64,000 nucleotides of DNA from an uncultured Collinsella sp. (GCA_958443265.1 CAUCKA010000005.1:67814-131813); one strand, 5' to 3'. Shown: positions 33,932 to 44,625, numbered from the stretch's first letter. Made by a program: numbers and translations. The notes: generated by a model from the sequence alone, not told the origin.

Positions 33932-35036
33932 AATGACCGTTGCTATTGCAGCCGGCGGCACGGCTGGACACATCAACCCCGCGCTCGCCTTGGCCGAAGA
34001 GCTGCGTGACCGTGGCCACCATGTTGTGTTCGTGGGCCAGTCGCGCAAGCTCGAGGGTCGTCTGGTCCCCGAGGCTGGGTTTGATTTTGTGCCCATTACG
34101 GTCACGGGCTTCGACCGCTCCCGTCCTTGGACGGCGCTGACCTCGCTGTGGCGTGTCAACAAGGCCAAGCGTGCTCTCGCCAGTCATTTCTCAAAGGTCG
34201 GCAAACCCGATGCTGCCGTCGGTTTTGGTGCCTATGTCGAGGTTCCGCTGCTGGGGTGGTGCAAGGGCGCAGGCGTTCCGTATCTGCTGCATGAGCAGAA
34301 CTCTGTTCCGGGCCTGGCCAACAAGATGATGAACTCCCACGCCGCCCGCGTGTGCATCTCGGTGCCGGCAGCGCGTTCGGTCTTTGAGCGCGAAGGTGAC
34401 CCTGACCACGTGCTCATGACCGGCAACCCCGTACGTCGCTCGGTAATCGAAGGCGATCGCGCTCGCGGCCGCAAGGCACTTGGCGTTCCCGAGGACGCTA
34501 CGCTGCTGCTCGTCTTTGGCGGTTCACTTGGCGCCCAGCACCTCAACGAGCGCGTGGTTTCGCTCAAAAACGAGCTGCTTTCGCGCAAGAACCTCTATGT
34601 GTTGCATTCGACGGGTGCCGACGGCTTTGAGGAGACCGAGCGCGCTTTGGCGCTGACGCCCGAGGAGGCGAAGCGTTACCGCGTCCAGCCTTACATCGAC
34701 AACATGGGCGATATGTTGGCTGCTGCCGATTTGGTGCTCTCGCGTTCGGGCGCATCGAGCGTGGCTGAGATCGCTGCGCTCGCCGTGCCCTCGGTGCTCG
34801 TGCCGTATCCGCATGCGACGGCCGACCACCAAACCACCAATGCCCGGTATCTGGTCGACGCCGGGGCCGGCGTGCTCTGCGCCGATGCCGATATCGACGG
34901 TTCTGCCTTTGCCGATGAACTGCTGCACCTGGTCGATGACGCGGCGGCGCGCGACGCCATGCGTCAGGCGGCGCGTGGTCTGGCTCAGGATAGGGCCGCC
35001 GCTCTTCTGGCGGATGCGGTAGAGGGTTTGCGTTAG
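33921..35036 (+). CDS. murG: UDP-GlcNAc:lipid I GlcNAc transferase
   Basis: Completes lipid II on the cytoplasmic face of the membrane. A 371-residue GT-B enzyme: AAGGTAGHINPALALAEEL is the first glycine loop, HEQNSVPGLANK and VFGGSLGAQHLNE are family segments, and LSRSGASSVAEIAALAVPSVLVPYP is the UDP-sugar site. The ATG at 33921 follows GAAGGGA; the ATG at 33903 would add six residues inside ftsW and has no ribosome site. Confidence 0.96.
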   Translation: MTDKMTVAIAAGGTAGHINPALALAEELRDRGHHVVFVGQSRKLEGRLVPEAGFDFVPITVTGFDRSRPWTALTSLWRVNKAKRALASHFSKVGKPDAAVGFGAYVEVPLLGWCKGAGVPYLLHEQNSVPGLANKMMNSHAARVCISVPAARSVFEREGDPDHVLMTGNPVRRSVIEGDRARGRKALGVPEDATLLLVFGGSLGAQHLNERVVSLKNELLSRKNLYVLHSTGADGFEETERALALTPEEAKRYRVQPYIDNMGDMLAAADLVLSRSGASSVAEIAALAVPSVLVPYPHATADHQTTNARYLVDAGAGVLCADADIDGSAFADELLHLVDDAAARDAMRQAARGLAQDRAAALLADAVEGLR

Positions 35037-35133
35037 TTAGACGGGATATCGTCGGTCGCCCTCGCGCTGATGCGGTAGGTGCGGTACAGTTAACGGGTTA
35101 CAGGCAGTGTTTACGCAAGGAGTACACGAGCAC

Positions 35134-36552
35134 ATGGCTGATTCCCAGACTGCAACCTCCGCGCCCGAGTTTAAGAGCGCCCACTTTATCGGTATCGGCG
35201 GCGCCGGCATGAGCGGCATCGCCCTCGTTCTGCACGAGCGCGGTTATGCCGTTACCGGCTCCGACCTTAAGACGTCACGTTATATCCGCCAGCTTACCCG
35301 CGCTGGTGTGAAGGTACATGTGGGCCATGAGGCCGCCACGATCGACGAGGTCAAGCCCGACGTGGTTGTTGTCTCCACCGCTATTCCGGAGTCCAACCCT
35401 GAACTCGTGCGCGCTCGCGAGCTTGGTATTCCCGTGTGGCCCCGTGCCAAGATGCTCTCTGCCTTGGGCCACGGCTACACTACCGTCGCTGTTGCCGGCA
35501 CGCACGGCAAGACCACCACGTCTTCGATGTGCGCCACCATGCTCGACCGCATGGGTCTGGATCCGAGCTTCCTGATCGGTGGCATCGTCGAGGGCTATGA
35601 CACGAACGGCAAGAACGGCTCGGGCGACTACTTTGTCGCCGAGGCCGACGAGTCCGACAGCTCCTTCCTGTTCCTGAATCCCAACGTGGTCATTGTGACC
35701 AACGTCGAGGCCGACCACCTCGATCACTACTCGGGTATCGAGGAGATCGAAGCGACTTTCGCCAAATTCATGAGCCTGGTGGGCGAGGACGGCACCGTCA
35801 TCGTCTGCGGTGAGGACCCGCATCTGGTCGAGCTCGCCAAGTCGACGGGCCGTCACGTGCTTTCCTACGGCTTTGCCGAGAGCAACGACATCGTCTGCAT
35901 GCACCCGGATGTCAAGGGCATCCAGAGCGACTTTATCGTTCGCTTTGAGGACGGCACTGAGCATGCTGTGGAGATTAAGAGCAATCCCGGTCGCCACAAC
36001 ATGCTCAACGCCACGGCGGTGCTCACCGTCGCCCATGTCCTGGGCCTTGACATCGACGCCGCCGCCAAGGCGCTTTCGAGCTTTGAGGGCGTCCGCCGTC
36101 GCTTTACCCACGTGGGCGATATCGATGGCATCACCGTGGTCGACGATTACGGCCATCACCCCACCGAGATCAAGGCCACGCTTGCTGCCGCTTCGTCGCT
36201 GGGCTACAAGCACGTCGACGTCGTGTTCCAGCCGCACCGCTATTCGCGCCTGCAGGCCCTGTGCGACGACTTTGCCGATGCATTTGCCAATGCCGATAAA
36301 CTGCTGCTGATTGATGTGTTCTCGGCTGGCGAGATGCCCATTCCGGGTGTCACCTCTAAGATGCTCGCCGATACCGTGCGCGCCAAGCATCCTGGCAAGG
36401 AGGTCGTGTACTGTTCCAGCCGTCTTGAGCTTAATCAGGAGCTCGAGCAGATGGTGGGCGAGGGCGACCTGCTGCTCACTATGGGTGCCGGTGACGTTAC
36501 GACCGTCGGTCCCGAGTTCATTGAGTATCTGACTGCCAAGAAAGACGCTTAA
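35134..36552 (+). CDS. murC: UDP-N-acetylmuramate-L-alanine ligase
   Basis: Adds L-Ala to UDP-MurNAc, the first step of the peptide stem. Sequence marks are FIGIGGAGMSGIALVL (19-34), the ATP loop GTHGKTTTSSM near 120, ADESDSSFL and DDYGHHPTEIKATL. The 472-residue length is typical. The ATG at 35134 follows AAGGAG with an 11-base spacer. It is separated from murG by 97 bp and nearly touches murB. Confidence 0.96.
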   Translation: MADSQTATSAPEFKSAHFIGIGGAGMSGIALVLHERGYAVTGSDLKTSRYIRQLTRAGVKVHVGHEAATIDEVKPDVVVVSTAIPESNPELVRARELGIPVWPRAKMLSALGHGYTTVAVAGTHGKTTTSSMCATMLDRMGLDPSFLIGGIVEGYDTNGKNGSGDYFVAEADESDSSFLFLNPNVVIVTNVEADHLDHYSGIEEIEATFAKFMSLVGEDGTVIVCGEDPHLVELAKSTGRHVLSYGFAESNDIVCMHPDVKGIQSDFIVRFEDGTEHAVEIKSNPGRHNMLNATAVLTVAHVLGLDIDAAAKALSSFEGVRRRFTHVGDIDGITVVDDYGHHPTEIKATLAAASSLGYKHVDVVFQPHRYSRLQALCDDFADAFANADKLLLIDVFSAGEMPIPGVTSKMLADTVRAKHPGKEVVYCSSRLELNQELEQMVGEGDLLLTMGAGDVTTVGPEFIEYLTAKKDA

Positions 36553-36557
36553 GTCTA

Positions 36558-37469
36558 ATGGGTCTGTTTAACGCCGTCATGGCGCTCTCGGGCATGATCG
36601 ACACGGATGTGATCGAGGACGAGCGCCTTGCGCGTCATACGAGCTATCGTATCGGCGGCAAGGCCGACCTCTTTGTGACGTGCCATAGCTATCATGCCCT
36701 TCGCCGCGCCGTGGCGGTGCTCGATCGCGAGCAGGTGCCGTGGGTCATCATTGGCAAGGGCTCCAATCTGCTGGTTGCCGATGGCGGCTATCGCGGCGCC
36801 GTCATTTCGCTCGGACGTGAGTTTCAGCGCACGGTTGTTGCCGATGACGGTTGTACGCTGACGGTCGGTGCGGGCGTGATGTTCGCGCGCCTGGTCAACG
36901 ATGCCCTGTCGCGTAGCCTCTCGGGCCTTGAGTTTGCCGTTGGCATCCCTGGTTCGGTCGGCGGTGCGATATCTATGAATGCCGGCACACGGACCGAGTG
37001 GATTGGCTCGCTGGTTGAGGATGTCGTAACGTTTGACCCGGCATCCGGTATCAAGCATTATGCGGGGTCCGAGATCACTTGGGGCTACCGCGAATGTAGC
37101 CTTCCCCGCAATGAGATCATCCTCGAGTGCGTGCTCAAGCTTAAACCGGCGCCCAAGGCCGACATTCGCGAGCGCATGGAACGGTACCTGACGAGGCGCA
37201 AGCGTACGCAGCCCATGGGTCGCGCATCCTGCGGGTCGGTCTTTCGCAACCCGCCCGATGCGAGTGTGGGCAAGCTTATCGAGGATTGTGGATTAAAGGG
37301 TTTTTCGATTGGCGGCGCGGAAGTTTCGCCCGTTCACGCTAATTTTATCGTTAATAACGGAACTGCCTCGGCCGATGACGTTGCCGCGGTTATCAGACAT
37401 GTGCACGGAAAGGTGAGGGAGGCGTATGGCATCGAGCTCAGACCGGAAGTTAAATTCCTCGGCTTCTAG
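36558..37469 (+). CDS. murB: UDP-N-acetylenolpyruvoylglucosamine reductase
   Basis: A flavoenzyme that reduces UDP-GlcNAc-enolpyruvate to UDP-MurNAc. HTSYRIGGKADLFV near 28 starts the FAD domain, with IGKGSNLLVADGGYRG near 70 and GIPGSVGGAISMNAG near 134. CGSVFRNPP carries the catalytic Ser and EVKFLGF ends the protein. The 303 residues match the type lacking extra loops. Its last 44 bases are shared with the start of ftsQ. Confidence 0.95.
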   Translation: MGLFNAVMALSGMIDTDVIEDERLARHTSYRIGGKADLFVTCHSYHALRRAVAVLDREQVPWVIIGKGSNLLVADGGYRGAVISLGREFQRTVVADDGCTLTVGAGVMFARLVNDALSRSLSGLEFAVGIPGSVGGAISMNAGTRTEWIGSLVEDVVTFDPASGIKHYAGSEITWGYRECSLPRNEIILECVLKLKPAPKADIRERMERYLTRRKRTQPMGRASCGSVFRNPPDASVGKLIEDCGLKGFSIGGAEVSPVHANFIVNNGTASADDVAAVIRHVHGKVREAYGIELRPEVKFLGF

Positions 37470-38682
37470 AGCATCGAAACCCACCTTCCGCCGCGCCGGA
37501 GGGCGTTCCGGCGCGCCTGCCAAACCTCAACGCAATACCGTCGCGCACTCTAAGTCTGTCGGGCATGCTCGACAGACCAGTCGTCCGGTCGTCGGCTCGC
37601 AGCTCGGTAATCGTCCGGCCGCAAAAAAGTCCTCGCGTCCCTCGGTGACGTCAAAGCCTGTTATGGGCGCCAAGCCTGCCCGTCCCATGGCAACTCCTAA
37701 GCCCTCGACGGGAACTAAAGCGCCGCGTCCAGGTCGCACGCTGGGCGCATCGAAACCGCGCTCGCTGACATCGGTGCCGGCTACCGCCAAGAAGCCTTCG
37801 GGTAAAAAAAGCGTCAACCCGTTGTCTTCACTTGGGGCGATGGTAAATAAAACATCAGACGCCGCTTCTGTCGTTACAGGCAAAGGCAAAATCGTGGGCG
37901 GCGTTCTGGCCGTCTTGGCCGTGCTCGTCGTCGTTGCCATCGTGGTGATTAACTCTGGATTGTTTACCGCCACTGATATTCAGATTCAAGGCAGCGAGCA
38001 TGTGACGAAGCACGATGCTATCCAGCTGATCGATTTGCCCGAGGGAACGTCGCTTTTTAACGTCGATCCCGACCAGATTACCGAGGACCTCAAGCAGAAC
38101 CCGTGGGTCTCGGGCGTGGATGTCCAGCGTCAGTTCCCGCATACGCTCATCATTACGCCTATGGAGCGCAAGGTCATCGCAATTGCCTATATCAGCTCCG
38201 ATGACCTAGCCTGGGCCATCGGGGATGATGACACCTGGATCGCCCCGCTGTCGACGTCGGTCGAAGTGGACGACCAGGGCAACGTCATCACGACGGGGCA
38301 GGGCTCAAATACCCTGACCGGCATTGATGCCGCACTGGCGCTCGCTAAGCACTATGGCGCGGTGCTGTTGACTGATGTCTCGGCGGATGTCGCTCCAGTT
38401 TCCGGCCAGGCGGTGAGCTCCAAGGCCGTTAAAGCCGGCTTGGATTATGTGCGTGGTTTTTCGAGCGAGTTCTTGGGACAAGTCAAGGATATTTCCACGC
38501 CTTCGGTCGAAGCCATCTCGGCAAACCTCAATAACGGCATTGAGGTGTCGCTGGGCGATTCGGACGATATCGCCAAGAAGGAACGCGTAGTCACCAAGTT
38601 GCTTTCGCAGGTAGAGGGCGTAACGTATATCAATGTGCGCTCTCCGGGCAACTACACATTTAGGAATGCTCCGACCTCGTAG
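37426..38682 (+). CDS. ftsQ: FtsQ/DivIB-type division protein
   Basis: A bitopic divisome protein. A long, basic, Ser/Pro/Lys-rich cytoplasmic part (about 150 residues with repeated KP/TP motifs) precedes one membrane helix (about 157-182, VLAVLAVLVVVAIVVINSG). Then comes a POTRA domain (TATDIQIQGSEHV ... LKQNPWVSGVDVQRQFPHTL) and the FtsQ beta domain. The start at 37426 has GGGAGG upstream but overlaps murB by 44 bp, giving tight coupling. The N-terminal tail is longer than in most FtsQ proteins. Confidence 0.87.
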   Translation: MASSSDRKLNSSASRASKPTFRRAGGRSGAPAKPQRNTVAHSKSVGHARQTSRPVVGSQLGNRPAAKKSSRPSVTSKPVMGAKPARPMATPKPSTGTKAPRPGRTLGASKPRSLTSVPATAKKPSGKKSVNPLSSLGAMVNKTSDAASVVTGKGKIVGGVLAVLAVLVVVAIVVINSGLFTATDIQIQGSEHVTKHDAIQLIDLPEGTSLFNVDPDQITEDLKQNPWVSGVDVQRQFPHTLIITPMERKVIAIAYISSDDLAWAIGDDDTWIAPLSTSVEVDDQGNVITTGQGSNTLTGIDAALALAKHYGAVLLTDVSADVAPVSGQAVSSKAVKAGLDYVRGFSSEFLGQVKDISTPSVEAISANLNNGIEVSLGDSDDIAKKERVVTKLLSQVEGVTYINVRSPGNYTFRNAPTS

Positions 38683-38881
38683 CGTGGGTTGATACTTTGT
38701 TGAGGGGCCATACCACGCCGTTTATCTGGTTTGTTTGGTTTTCACGGTCAATTATTTGACTGATACGTTCATAATGTGCAAACATAATACGGTTTACCTT
38801 TGCATTTACTTTCAACCTGAAGGTTAATGTGCGCAGGGGTCGACCCATGCTATGGCTATAACCTTTGTTCGGAGGACCGAC
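38683..38881 (+). promoter_or_regulatory. ftsZ upstream region
   Basis: An AT-rich gap with TTGACT (near 38757), several TAAT-type -10 candidates and GGTTTACCTTTGCA (38791-38804), whose TTTGCA pairs with TGCAAA at 38777-38782. It probably contains a separate ftsZ promoter, but I cannot fix the hexamers. Confidence 0.45.
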
Positions 38882-40036
38882 ATGCACGAGACAGAGATCA
38901 ACAACTACCTTGCCGTCATTAAGGTGGTCGGCGTCGGCGGCGGCGGTACCAACGCGGTCAATCGAATGATCGAAGAGGGCATCCGCGGCGTCGAGTTTGT
39001 TGCCATCAACACCGATGCTCAGGCACTCGCGATCTCTGATGCCGATATCAAGGTGCACATCGGCACCGACCTTACCCGCGGCCTGGGCGCCGGCGCCAAC
39101 CCCGAGGTTGGCCGCAAGGCTGCCGATGAGTCCCGCGACGACATTGCCGAGGCGCTCGCTGGCGCCGACATGGTGTTCATCACCTGCGGCGAGGGCGGTG
39201 GCACCGGTACCGGCGCTGCTCCCATCGTTGCCGATATCGCGATGAACGAGGTCGGCGCACTGACCGTCGCCGTCGTGACCAAGCCCTTCACCTTCGAGGG
39301 CCGCAAGCGCAAGAAGAGCGCCGAGGAGGGCATTAAGACCCTCTCCGATTGCGTCGATACCATGATCGTCATCCCCAACGATAAGCTGCTCGACATCGCC
39401 GAGAAGAAGACTACCATGCTCGAGGCCTTCGCGATTGCCGATGGCGTTCTTTCCCAGGGCACCCAGGGCATCACCGACCTCATCACCGTCCCCGGTATCA
39501 TCAACCTGGACTTCGCCGATGTTAAGACCATCATGAAGCAGGCCGGTACCGCCATGATGGGTATCGGTACCTCTTCTGGGGATACCCGTGCCGTCGACGC
39601 TGCCCAGCAGGCCATCTCCAGCCCGCTGCTCGAGAGCTCCATCGATGGTGCCACGCGCGTGCTGCTCTCCATCGCCGGTTCCAAGGACCTGGGCATCCAG
39701 GAGATCAGCGACGCCGCCGACGTTGTCGCCAACGCCGTCGACCCTGAGGCCAACATCATCTTCGGTACCGTTGTCGACGAGTCCCTGGGCGATCAGGTGC
39801 GTATCACCGTCATCGCTACGGGCTTCTCCGACTCCAACGTCAACCGTCAGGACGAGCTCTTTGCTGCTCAGCAGTCTCAGAGCAAGGCCGCTGCCTCTGC
39901 TGAGCCGCAGCGCACCGCTCCGGCCACCAGCCCGGCTCAGGCCGCTCCGACCCGCAACGTCGGTGGCACCGAGCTGCCCAACTTTGGCAACGACCAGTTC
40001 GAGCTTCCCGACTTCCTGAAGCGCGGTAGCTTCTAG
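38882..40036 (+). CDS. ftsZ: cell division GTPase FtsZ
   Basis: A tubulin-like GTPase that forms the Z-ring. VVGVGGGGTNAVNRM near 14, the tubulin signature GGGTGTGAAP and the T7 loop NLDFADVKTIM are intact. The C-terminal peptide ELPDFLKR, which binds SepF and other partners, is present after an Ala/Pro/Gln linker. The ATG at 38882 has GGAGG six bases upstream; the frame upstream (ATG 38852) lacks a site. There is no ftsA next to it, in keeping with SepF acting as membrane tether. Confidence 0.97.
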   Translation: MHETEINNYLAVIKVVGVGGGGTNAVNRMIEEGIRGVEFVAINTDAQALAISDADIKVHIGTDLTRGLGAGANPEVGRKAADESRDDIAEALAGADMVFITCGEGGGTGTGAAPIVADIAMNEVGALTVAVVTKPFTFEGRKRKKSAEEGIKTLSDCVDTMIVIPNDKLLDIAEKKTTMLEAFAIADGVLSQGTQGITDLITVPGIINLDFADVKTIMKQAGTAMMGIGTSSGDTRAVDAAQQAISSPLLESSIDGATRVLLSIAGSKDLGIQEISDAADVVANAVDPEANIIFGTVVDESLGDQVRITVIATGFSDSNVNRQDELFAAQQSQSKAAASAEPQRTAPATSPAQAAPTRNVGGTELPNFGNDQFELPDFLKRGSF

Positions 40037-40058
40037 TTCGTTTTTCTCAACGACCTGC

Positions 40059-40095
40059 ACGGGGTGTGTCCATTTGGATGCACCCCGTTTTGTTT
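40059..40095 (+). terminator. terminator of ftsZ
   Basis: The stem ACGGGGTG / CACCCCGT with an inner TCC/GGA pairing is followed by TTTGTTTC, 22 bases past the stop. It marks the end of the dcw transcript. Confidence 0.8.
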
Positions 40096-40246
40096 CTCGT
40101 TTGTAAACGAAAGCCTCCAATCTCCTTACGTTCCCTTTACGTTTGGTCCCTACCGCTGCGGGTATCCTTTTAAGGAAGTATGACAGCCGTATAAACGCGG
40201 ACTGCGCGGCGACGCCGCGGTACTTGTGTTATTAGGAGGCTTTAGT

Positions 40247-41047
40247 ATGGCAGCACGTGCGGACAACGTTTCGCGTGTCGACCATGATGGAGTTACGTTG
40301 GTGGAGGGCGCGACATCCGATGTTCGCTTTGCCTTCACCGAGCGCGCCGGTGGTGTTTCCGAAGATGCGTACTCCTCACTCAACTTGGGCTCGCATGTTG
40401 GCGATGATCCCTTTGCTGTTCAAGAAAATCGTCGCCGCGCACTCGAGGCTATGGGTGCCGCCGAGTGCGAGCACAACCTGCTCGTTCCCAATCAGGTCCA
40501 TGGTGACCATATCGTTGCGGTTACCTCGAACGGCGCCGATGACCTTGAGGACGTCCGTGAGCAGATTGCCGAGGGCTGCGATGCTATCGTCTGTACGGCG
40601 CATAACGTGCCCGTGCTGCTCTGCTTTGCCGACTGCGTTCCCGTGGTGCTGGTGGCCCCTGGCGGATTTGCCGTGGTGCACTCCGGTTGGAAGGGCACGA
40701 TTGCACGTATTTCTGCCAAGGCGTGCCAGGCGCTTTGCGATGCTGCCGGCTGCGATGCGAGCGACGTTTCCGCCTATATCGGCCCCCATATCTTGGGTGA
40801 CGAATATGAGGTATCCCAGGAACTCATGGATCGCTTTGCCGCCGAGTTCTCGTGCGTCGATGCGAGCACCTCTCGCATGCTCGATCTTTCCGCTGCCATT
40901 TGCGAGGCGCTGGTAGATGTCGGTGTCGACGCGGATAATATCGTGGATACCCAGCTTTCGACTGTGCGTCAGAACGACCGCTTTTATTCCTACCGTAACG
41001 AGGACGGCACCTGTGGGCGCCATGCTGCGATCGGCGTGATGCTATGA
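40247..41047 (+). CDS. pgeF: YfiH/LACC1 family protein (peptidoglycan editing factor PgeF-like)
   Basis: A DUF152/LACC1-type protein of 266 residues. Metal-site residues are in NQVHGDHIV, CTAHNVPVLLCFADCVPV and HSGWKGTIARI. The family has been assigned peptidoglycan-editing and purine-nucleoside activities; which applies here is not decided by sequence. The ATG at 40247 has AGGAGG seven bases upstream. It is the ylmD position of the cluster that follows ftsZ, but its stop overlaps the start of pstS (ATGA), so it is translationally tied to phosphate transport genes. Confidence 0.88.
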   Translation: MAARADNVSRVDHDGVTLVEGATSDVRFAFTERAGGVSEDAYSSLNLGSHVGDDPFAVQENRRRALEAMGAAECEHNLLVPNQVHGDHIVAVTSNGADDLEDVREQIAEGCDAIVCTAHNVPVLLCFADCVPVVLVAPGGFAVVHSGWKGTIARISAKACQALCDAAGCDASDVSAYIGPHILGDEYEVSQELMDRFAAEFSCVDASTSRMLDLSAAICEALVDVGVDADNIVDTQLSTVRQNDRFYSYRNEDGTCGRHAAIGVML

Positions 41048-41880
41048 GAAAGATCGTATCGGTCCTGAGCGCCGCTGTGCTTACGCTTACGCTGTGTGCC
41101 TGTTCTTCGGGATCTTCTACCTCTTCCATTACCGTGGCCGGCTCCACGACCTGCCTTCCTATCGCCGAAATTGCGGCAGAGGGCTTTAAGGAGGAGACCG
41201 GCATCGACGTGCTCGTTTCCGGTTTGGGCTCTTCCGCTGGCATCGAAGCCGTCAGCGCTGGCACGGCCGATATCGCCAGCTCCTCCCGTGGACTCAATGC
41301 CGACGAACAGGATCTGGGCCTGACTCCCATCGTCATTGCCCACGACGGTATCGCGGTCATCGTGAACGAAGACAACCCCGTCGATAACCTCTCGACCGAG
41401 CAGCTCCGCGATATCTATGCCGGCAAGATCACCAACTGGAAAGAAGTCGGTGGCGAGGACCTGAGGATTCAGGTTATCAACCGAGATGAGGCGTCTGGCA
41501 CGCGTGAAGCCTTCCGTACCATCGTGATGGACGGCACCCCGTTCGATCGCCGCTCCGCCGTTCTTTCGGGCACGGGCCAGGTGCGCGACGTGGTATCTCG
41601 TTCGCGCGGGGCTATCGGCTACATTTCGCTGGGCTTCGTCGATAGCCTCAACGCCAAGACCTCGGTCAAGGCCGTCTCGGTCAATCATGTTGAGGCATCC
41701 GAGAAGACGGTCGCGAGTGGCGGCTATCCCATCTCGCGCGACCTTTACTTCTTTGTGAAGGGTGCGCCTTCGCAGCAGGCGCAGGATTACATCGACTACG
41801 TGACGTCCGAAAAGATGGACAAGCAGATTCGCGAGGCGGGCTTTATTCCCGTCACCAACGACGAGAAGGGGAGTGAGTAG
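41044..41880 (+). CDS. pstS: phosphate ABC transporter substrate-binding lipoprotein
   Basis: Extracytoplasmic phosphate receptor of the Pst system. The signal peptide ends in a lipobox, LCAC, with the lipidated Cys at position 20. Ligand-binding segments typical of PstS are GSTTCLPIAE, DIASSSRGLN and NRDEASGTREAF. The 278-residue length is normal. It overlaps pgeF by four bases and pstC follows directly. Confidence 0.94.
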   Translation: MRKIVSVLSAAVLTLTLCACSSGSSTSSITVAGSTTCLPIAEIAAEGFKEETGIDVLVSGLGSSAGIEAVSAGTADIASSSRGLNADEQDLGLTPIVIAHDGIAVIVNEDNPVDNLSTEQLRDIYAGKITNWKEVGGEDLRIQVINRDEASGTREAFRTIVMDGTPFDRRSAVLSGTGQVRDVVSRSRGAIGYISLGFVDSLNAKTSVKAVSVNHVEASEKTVASGGYPISRDLYFFVKGAPSQQAQDYIDYVTSEKMDKQIREAGFIPVTNDEKGSE

Positions 41881-41881
41881 C

Positions 41882-42808
41882 ATGGAAGCACAGGAAAACT
41901 CCCAGACTGAGCAGAATGCTCAGGCGCCCAAGAAGCGCGAGCTGGCGCTTGTATCGCGCAGTACCTATATCAAGGAGAAGGCGCTGCAGTGGATCTTCTT
42001 TGCCTGCGCGTTCTTGGCGGTCGTTACCGTCATCCTGATTTTTGTCTTTACCACGTATTCGGCACTGCCCGCCTTGACCGACATCGGTCTGGCGGACTTC
42101 TTTAGCTTTACGTGGGCGCCCTCCGAGGGCCACTACGGCATCATGTCGCTGCTTGCCGGCTCGGGTCTGGTGACCGTCGGTGCGCTCGCCATGGGTGTGC
42201 CCCTAGGCGTGGGCACGGCCGTGTATCTGGTCGAGATCGCCAGCAAGCGCGTGCGCAAGCTCATCAGCCCTGCCGTTGACCTGTTGGCCGGCATCCCTTC
42301 TATCATCTATGGCTTCTTTGGCATGATCATCATCCGCCCGTTTATCGCACAACTGACCGGCGGTCTTGGTTTTGGCGCGCTGACGGCGTGGTTCGTGCTC
42401 GCCATTATGATCGTGCCCACCATCACGACGCTTACCATCGATGCTCTCAATTCCATTCCCATGGGCATTCGCGAGGCATCGTATGCCATGGGCGCCACCA
42501 AGTGGCAGACTATCTATAAGGTCGTGTTACCTGCCGCCAAGCTGGGTATCGTGGATGCCATCGTGCTGGGTATGGGCCGTGCCATCGGCGAGACCATGGC
42601 CGTGCTCATGGTCGTGGGTAACGCCCCGGTTATTCCCGACAGCATTGCGAGCCCCATCTCGACGCTCACGAGCCAGATTGCGCTCGACATGAGCTATTCC
42701 TCGGGTCTGCATCGCTCGGCGCTGTTCGGCATGGGCGTGGTCCTGTTTATCATTTCCGCCACGCTGGTGGGCATCGTCCGCCTGGTTTCCAAGAAGAAGA
42801 GGGGGTAG
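41882..42808 (+). CDS. pstC: phosphate ABC transporter permease PstC
   Basis: One of two permease subunits of the Pst transporter. The protein has a long N-terminal cytoplasmic stretch, then six membrane segments. The EAA-type loop IREASYAMGATKWQTIYKVV contacts the ATPase. The ATG at 41882 has AAGGGGAG eight bases upstream; a GTG at 41873 would extend it by three residues into pstS. Confidence 0.94.
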   Translation: MEAQENSQTEQNAQAPKKRELALVSRSTYIKEKALQWIFFACAFLAVVTVILIFVFTTYSALPALTDIGLADFFSFTWAPSEGHYGIMSLLAGSGLVTVGALAMGVPLGVGTAVYLVEIASKRVRKLISPAVDLLAGIPSIIYGFFGMIIIRPFIAQLTGGLGFGALTAWFVLAIMIVPTITTLTIDALNSIPMGIREASYAMGATKWQTIYKVVLPAAKLGIVDAIVLGMGRAIGETMAVLMVVGNAPVIPDSIASPISTLTSQIALDMSYSSGLHRSALFGMGVVLFIISATLVGIVRLVSKKKRG

Positions 42809-42811
42809 GCT

Positions 42812-43717
42812 ATGTCCGATTCCGTTGACACGACGGTCGATACGACCTCGTCGCGCGAGCGCATCAAGCGTGCCCTTTCCCACGGCAAGAAGGGCCGCAT
42901 CAACAAGGACCTGTCCAACAAGATCATGCTTAGCGTGTTCCGTGCCGCGGCATACATCACCACGCTGGTGCTGGTCGCTATCATCGCCTACGTGGTCATC
43001 AACGGCCTGCCACACATCTCGCTCGACTTTATCTTCGGTTGGCCCCAGGGCGTCAACGCCGAGGGCGGTATTTGGCCCACGATCGTCTCGACCGTCTATG
43101 TGACGGCGCTCGCCATGCTTATCTGCACGCCGATCGCTGTGCTGGCAGCCGTCTATCTGGCCGAGTACGCCAAGCAGGGCAAGATCGTCGAGCTCATTCG
43201 CTACGCTGCTGACGCTTTGGCCTCGGTGCCCTCCATCGTTATGGGCCTGTTTGGCTACGCCTTGTTTGTCGAGGCTATGGGTCTGGGCCTTTCGATGGTC
43301 TCGGCCGCTCTGGCGCTTGCGCTCTTGATGCTTCCCATCGTCATGCGCACCACCGAAGAGGCCATTCGCGCCGTTCCGCGCTATATCCGTTGGGGCGCGT
43401 ATGGCCTGGGCGCCACCAAGTGGCAGGTTGTCTCCAAGATCGTGCTTCCTTCTGCCTTTGGCCGTATTGCCACGGGCATTGTCCTTGCCATCGGCCGTGC
43501 CATTGGCGAGACCGCCGTGGTGCTCTACACCATGGGCCAGGCCATCAATCTACCTATCTCGCCGCTCGATTCCGGCCGCCCCATGACCGTTCACCTGTAC
43601 CTGCTTGCCAACGACGGCATCAACATGAACGCAGCCTACGGCACCGCGCTCTTGCTGATGGTGATCATTCTGGCCTTCAACCTGTTTGCGCGCTTCCTGT
43701 CGCGCAAGCGTCGCTAG
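42812..43717 (+). CDS. pstA: phosphate ABC transporter permease PstA
   Basis: Second permease subunit, 301 residues with six predicted helices. YGLGATKWQVVSKIVLPSA is the ATPase-contacting loop. It starts three bases after pstC and is followed 12 bases later by pstB. Confidence 0.94.
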   Translation: MSDSVDTTVDTTSSRERIKRALSHGKKGRINKDLSNKIMLSVFRAAAYITTLVLVAIIAYVVINGLPHISLDFIFGWPQGVNAEGGIWPTIVSTVYVTALAMLICTPIAVLAAVYLAEYAKQGKIVELIRYAADALASVPSIVMGLFGYALFVEAMGLGLSMVSAALALALLMLPIVMRTTEEAIRAVPRYIRWGAYGLGATKWQVVSKIVLPSAFGRIATGIVLAIGRAIGETAVVLYTMGQAINLPISPLDSGRPMTVHLYLLANDGINMNAAYGTALLLMVIILAFNLFARFLSRKRR

Positions 43718-43729
43718 TTAAGGAGTCCC

Positions 43730-44533
<804 letters not shown>

Positions 44534-44625
44534 TCGGTGCGACTAGTCCCAAGCCGATCGGACCTGGTCCGGTGCGTATTCACTGTGCGGGCTGCATGAC
44601 CGCACCCAACTGATTGGAGTGAACC

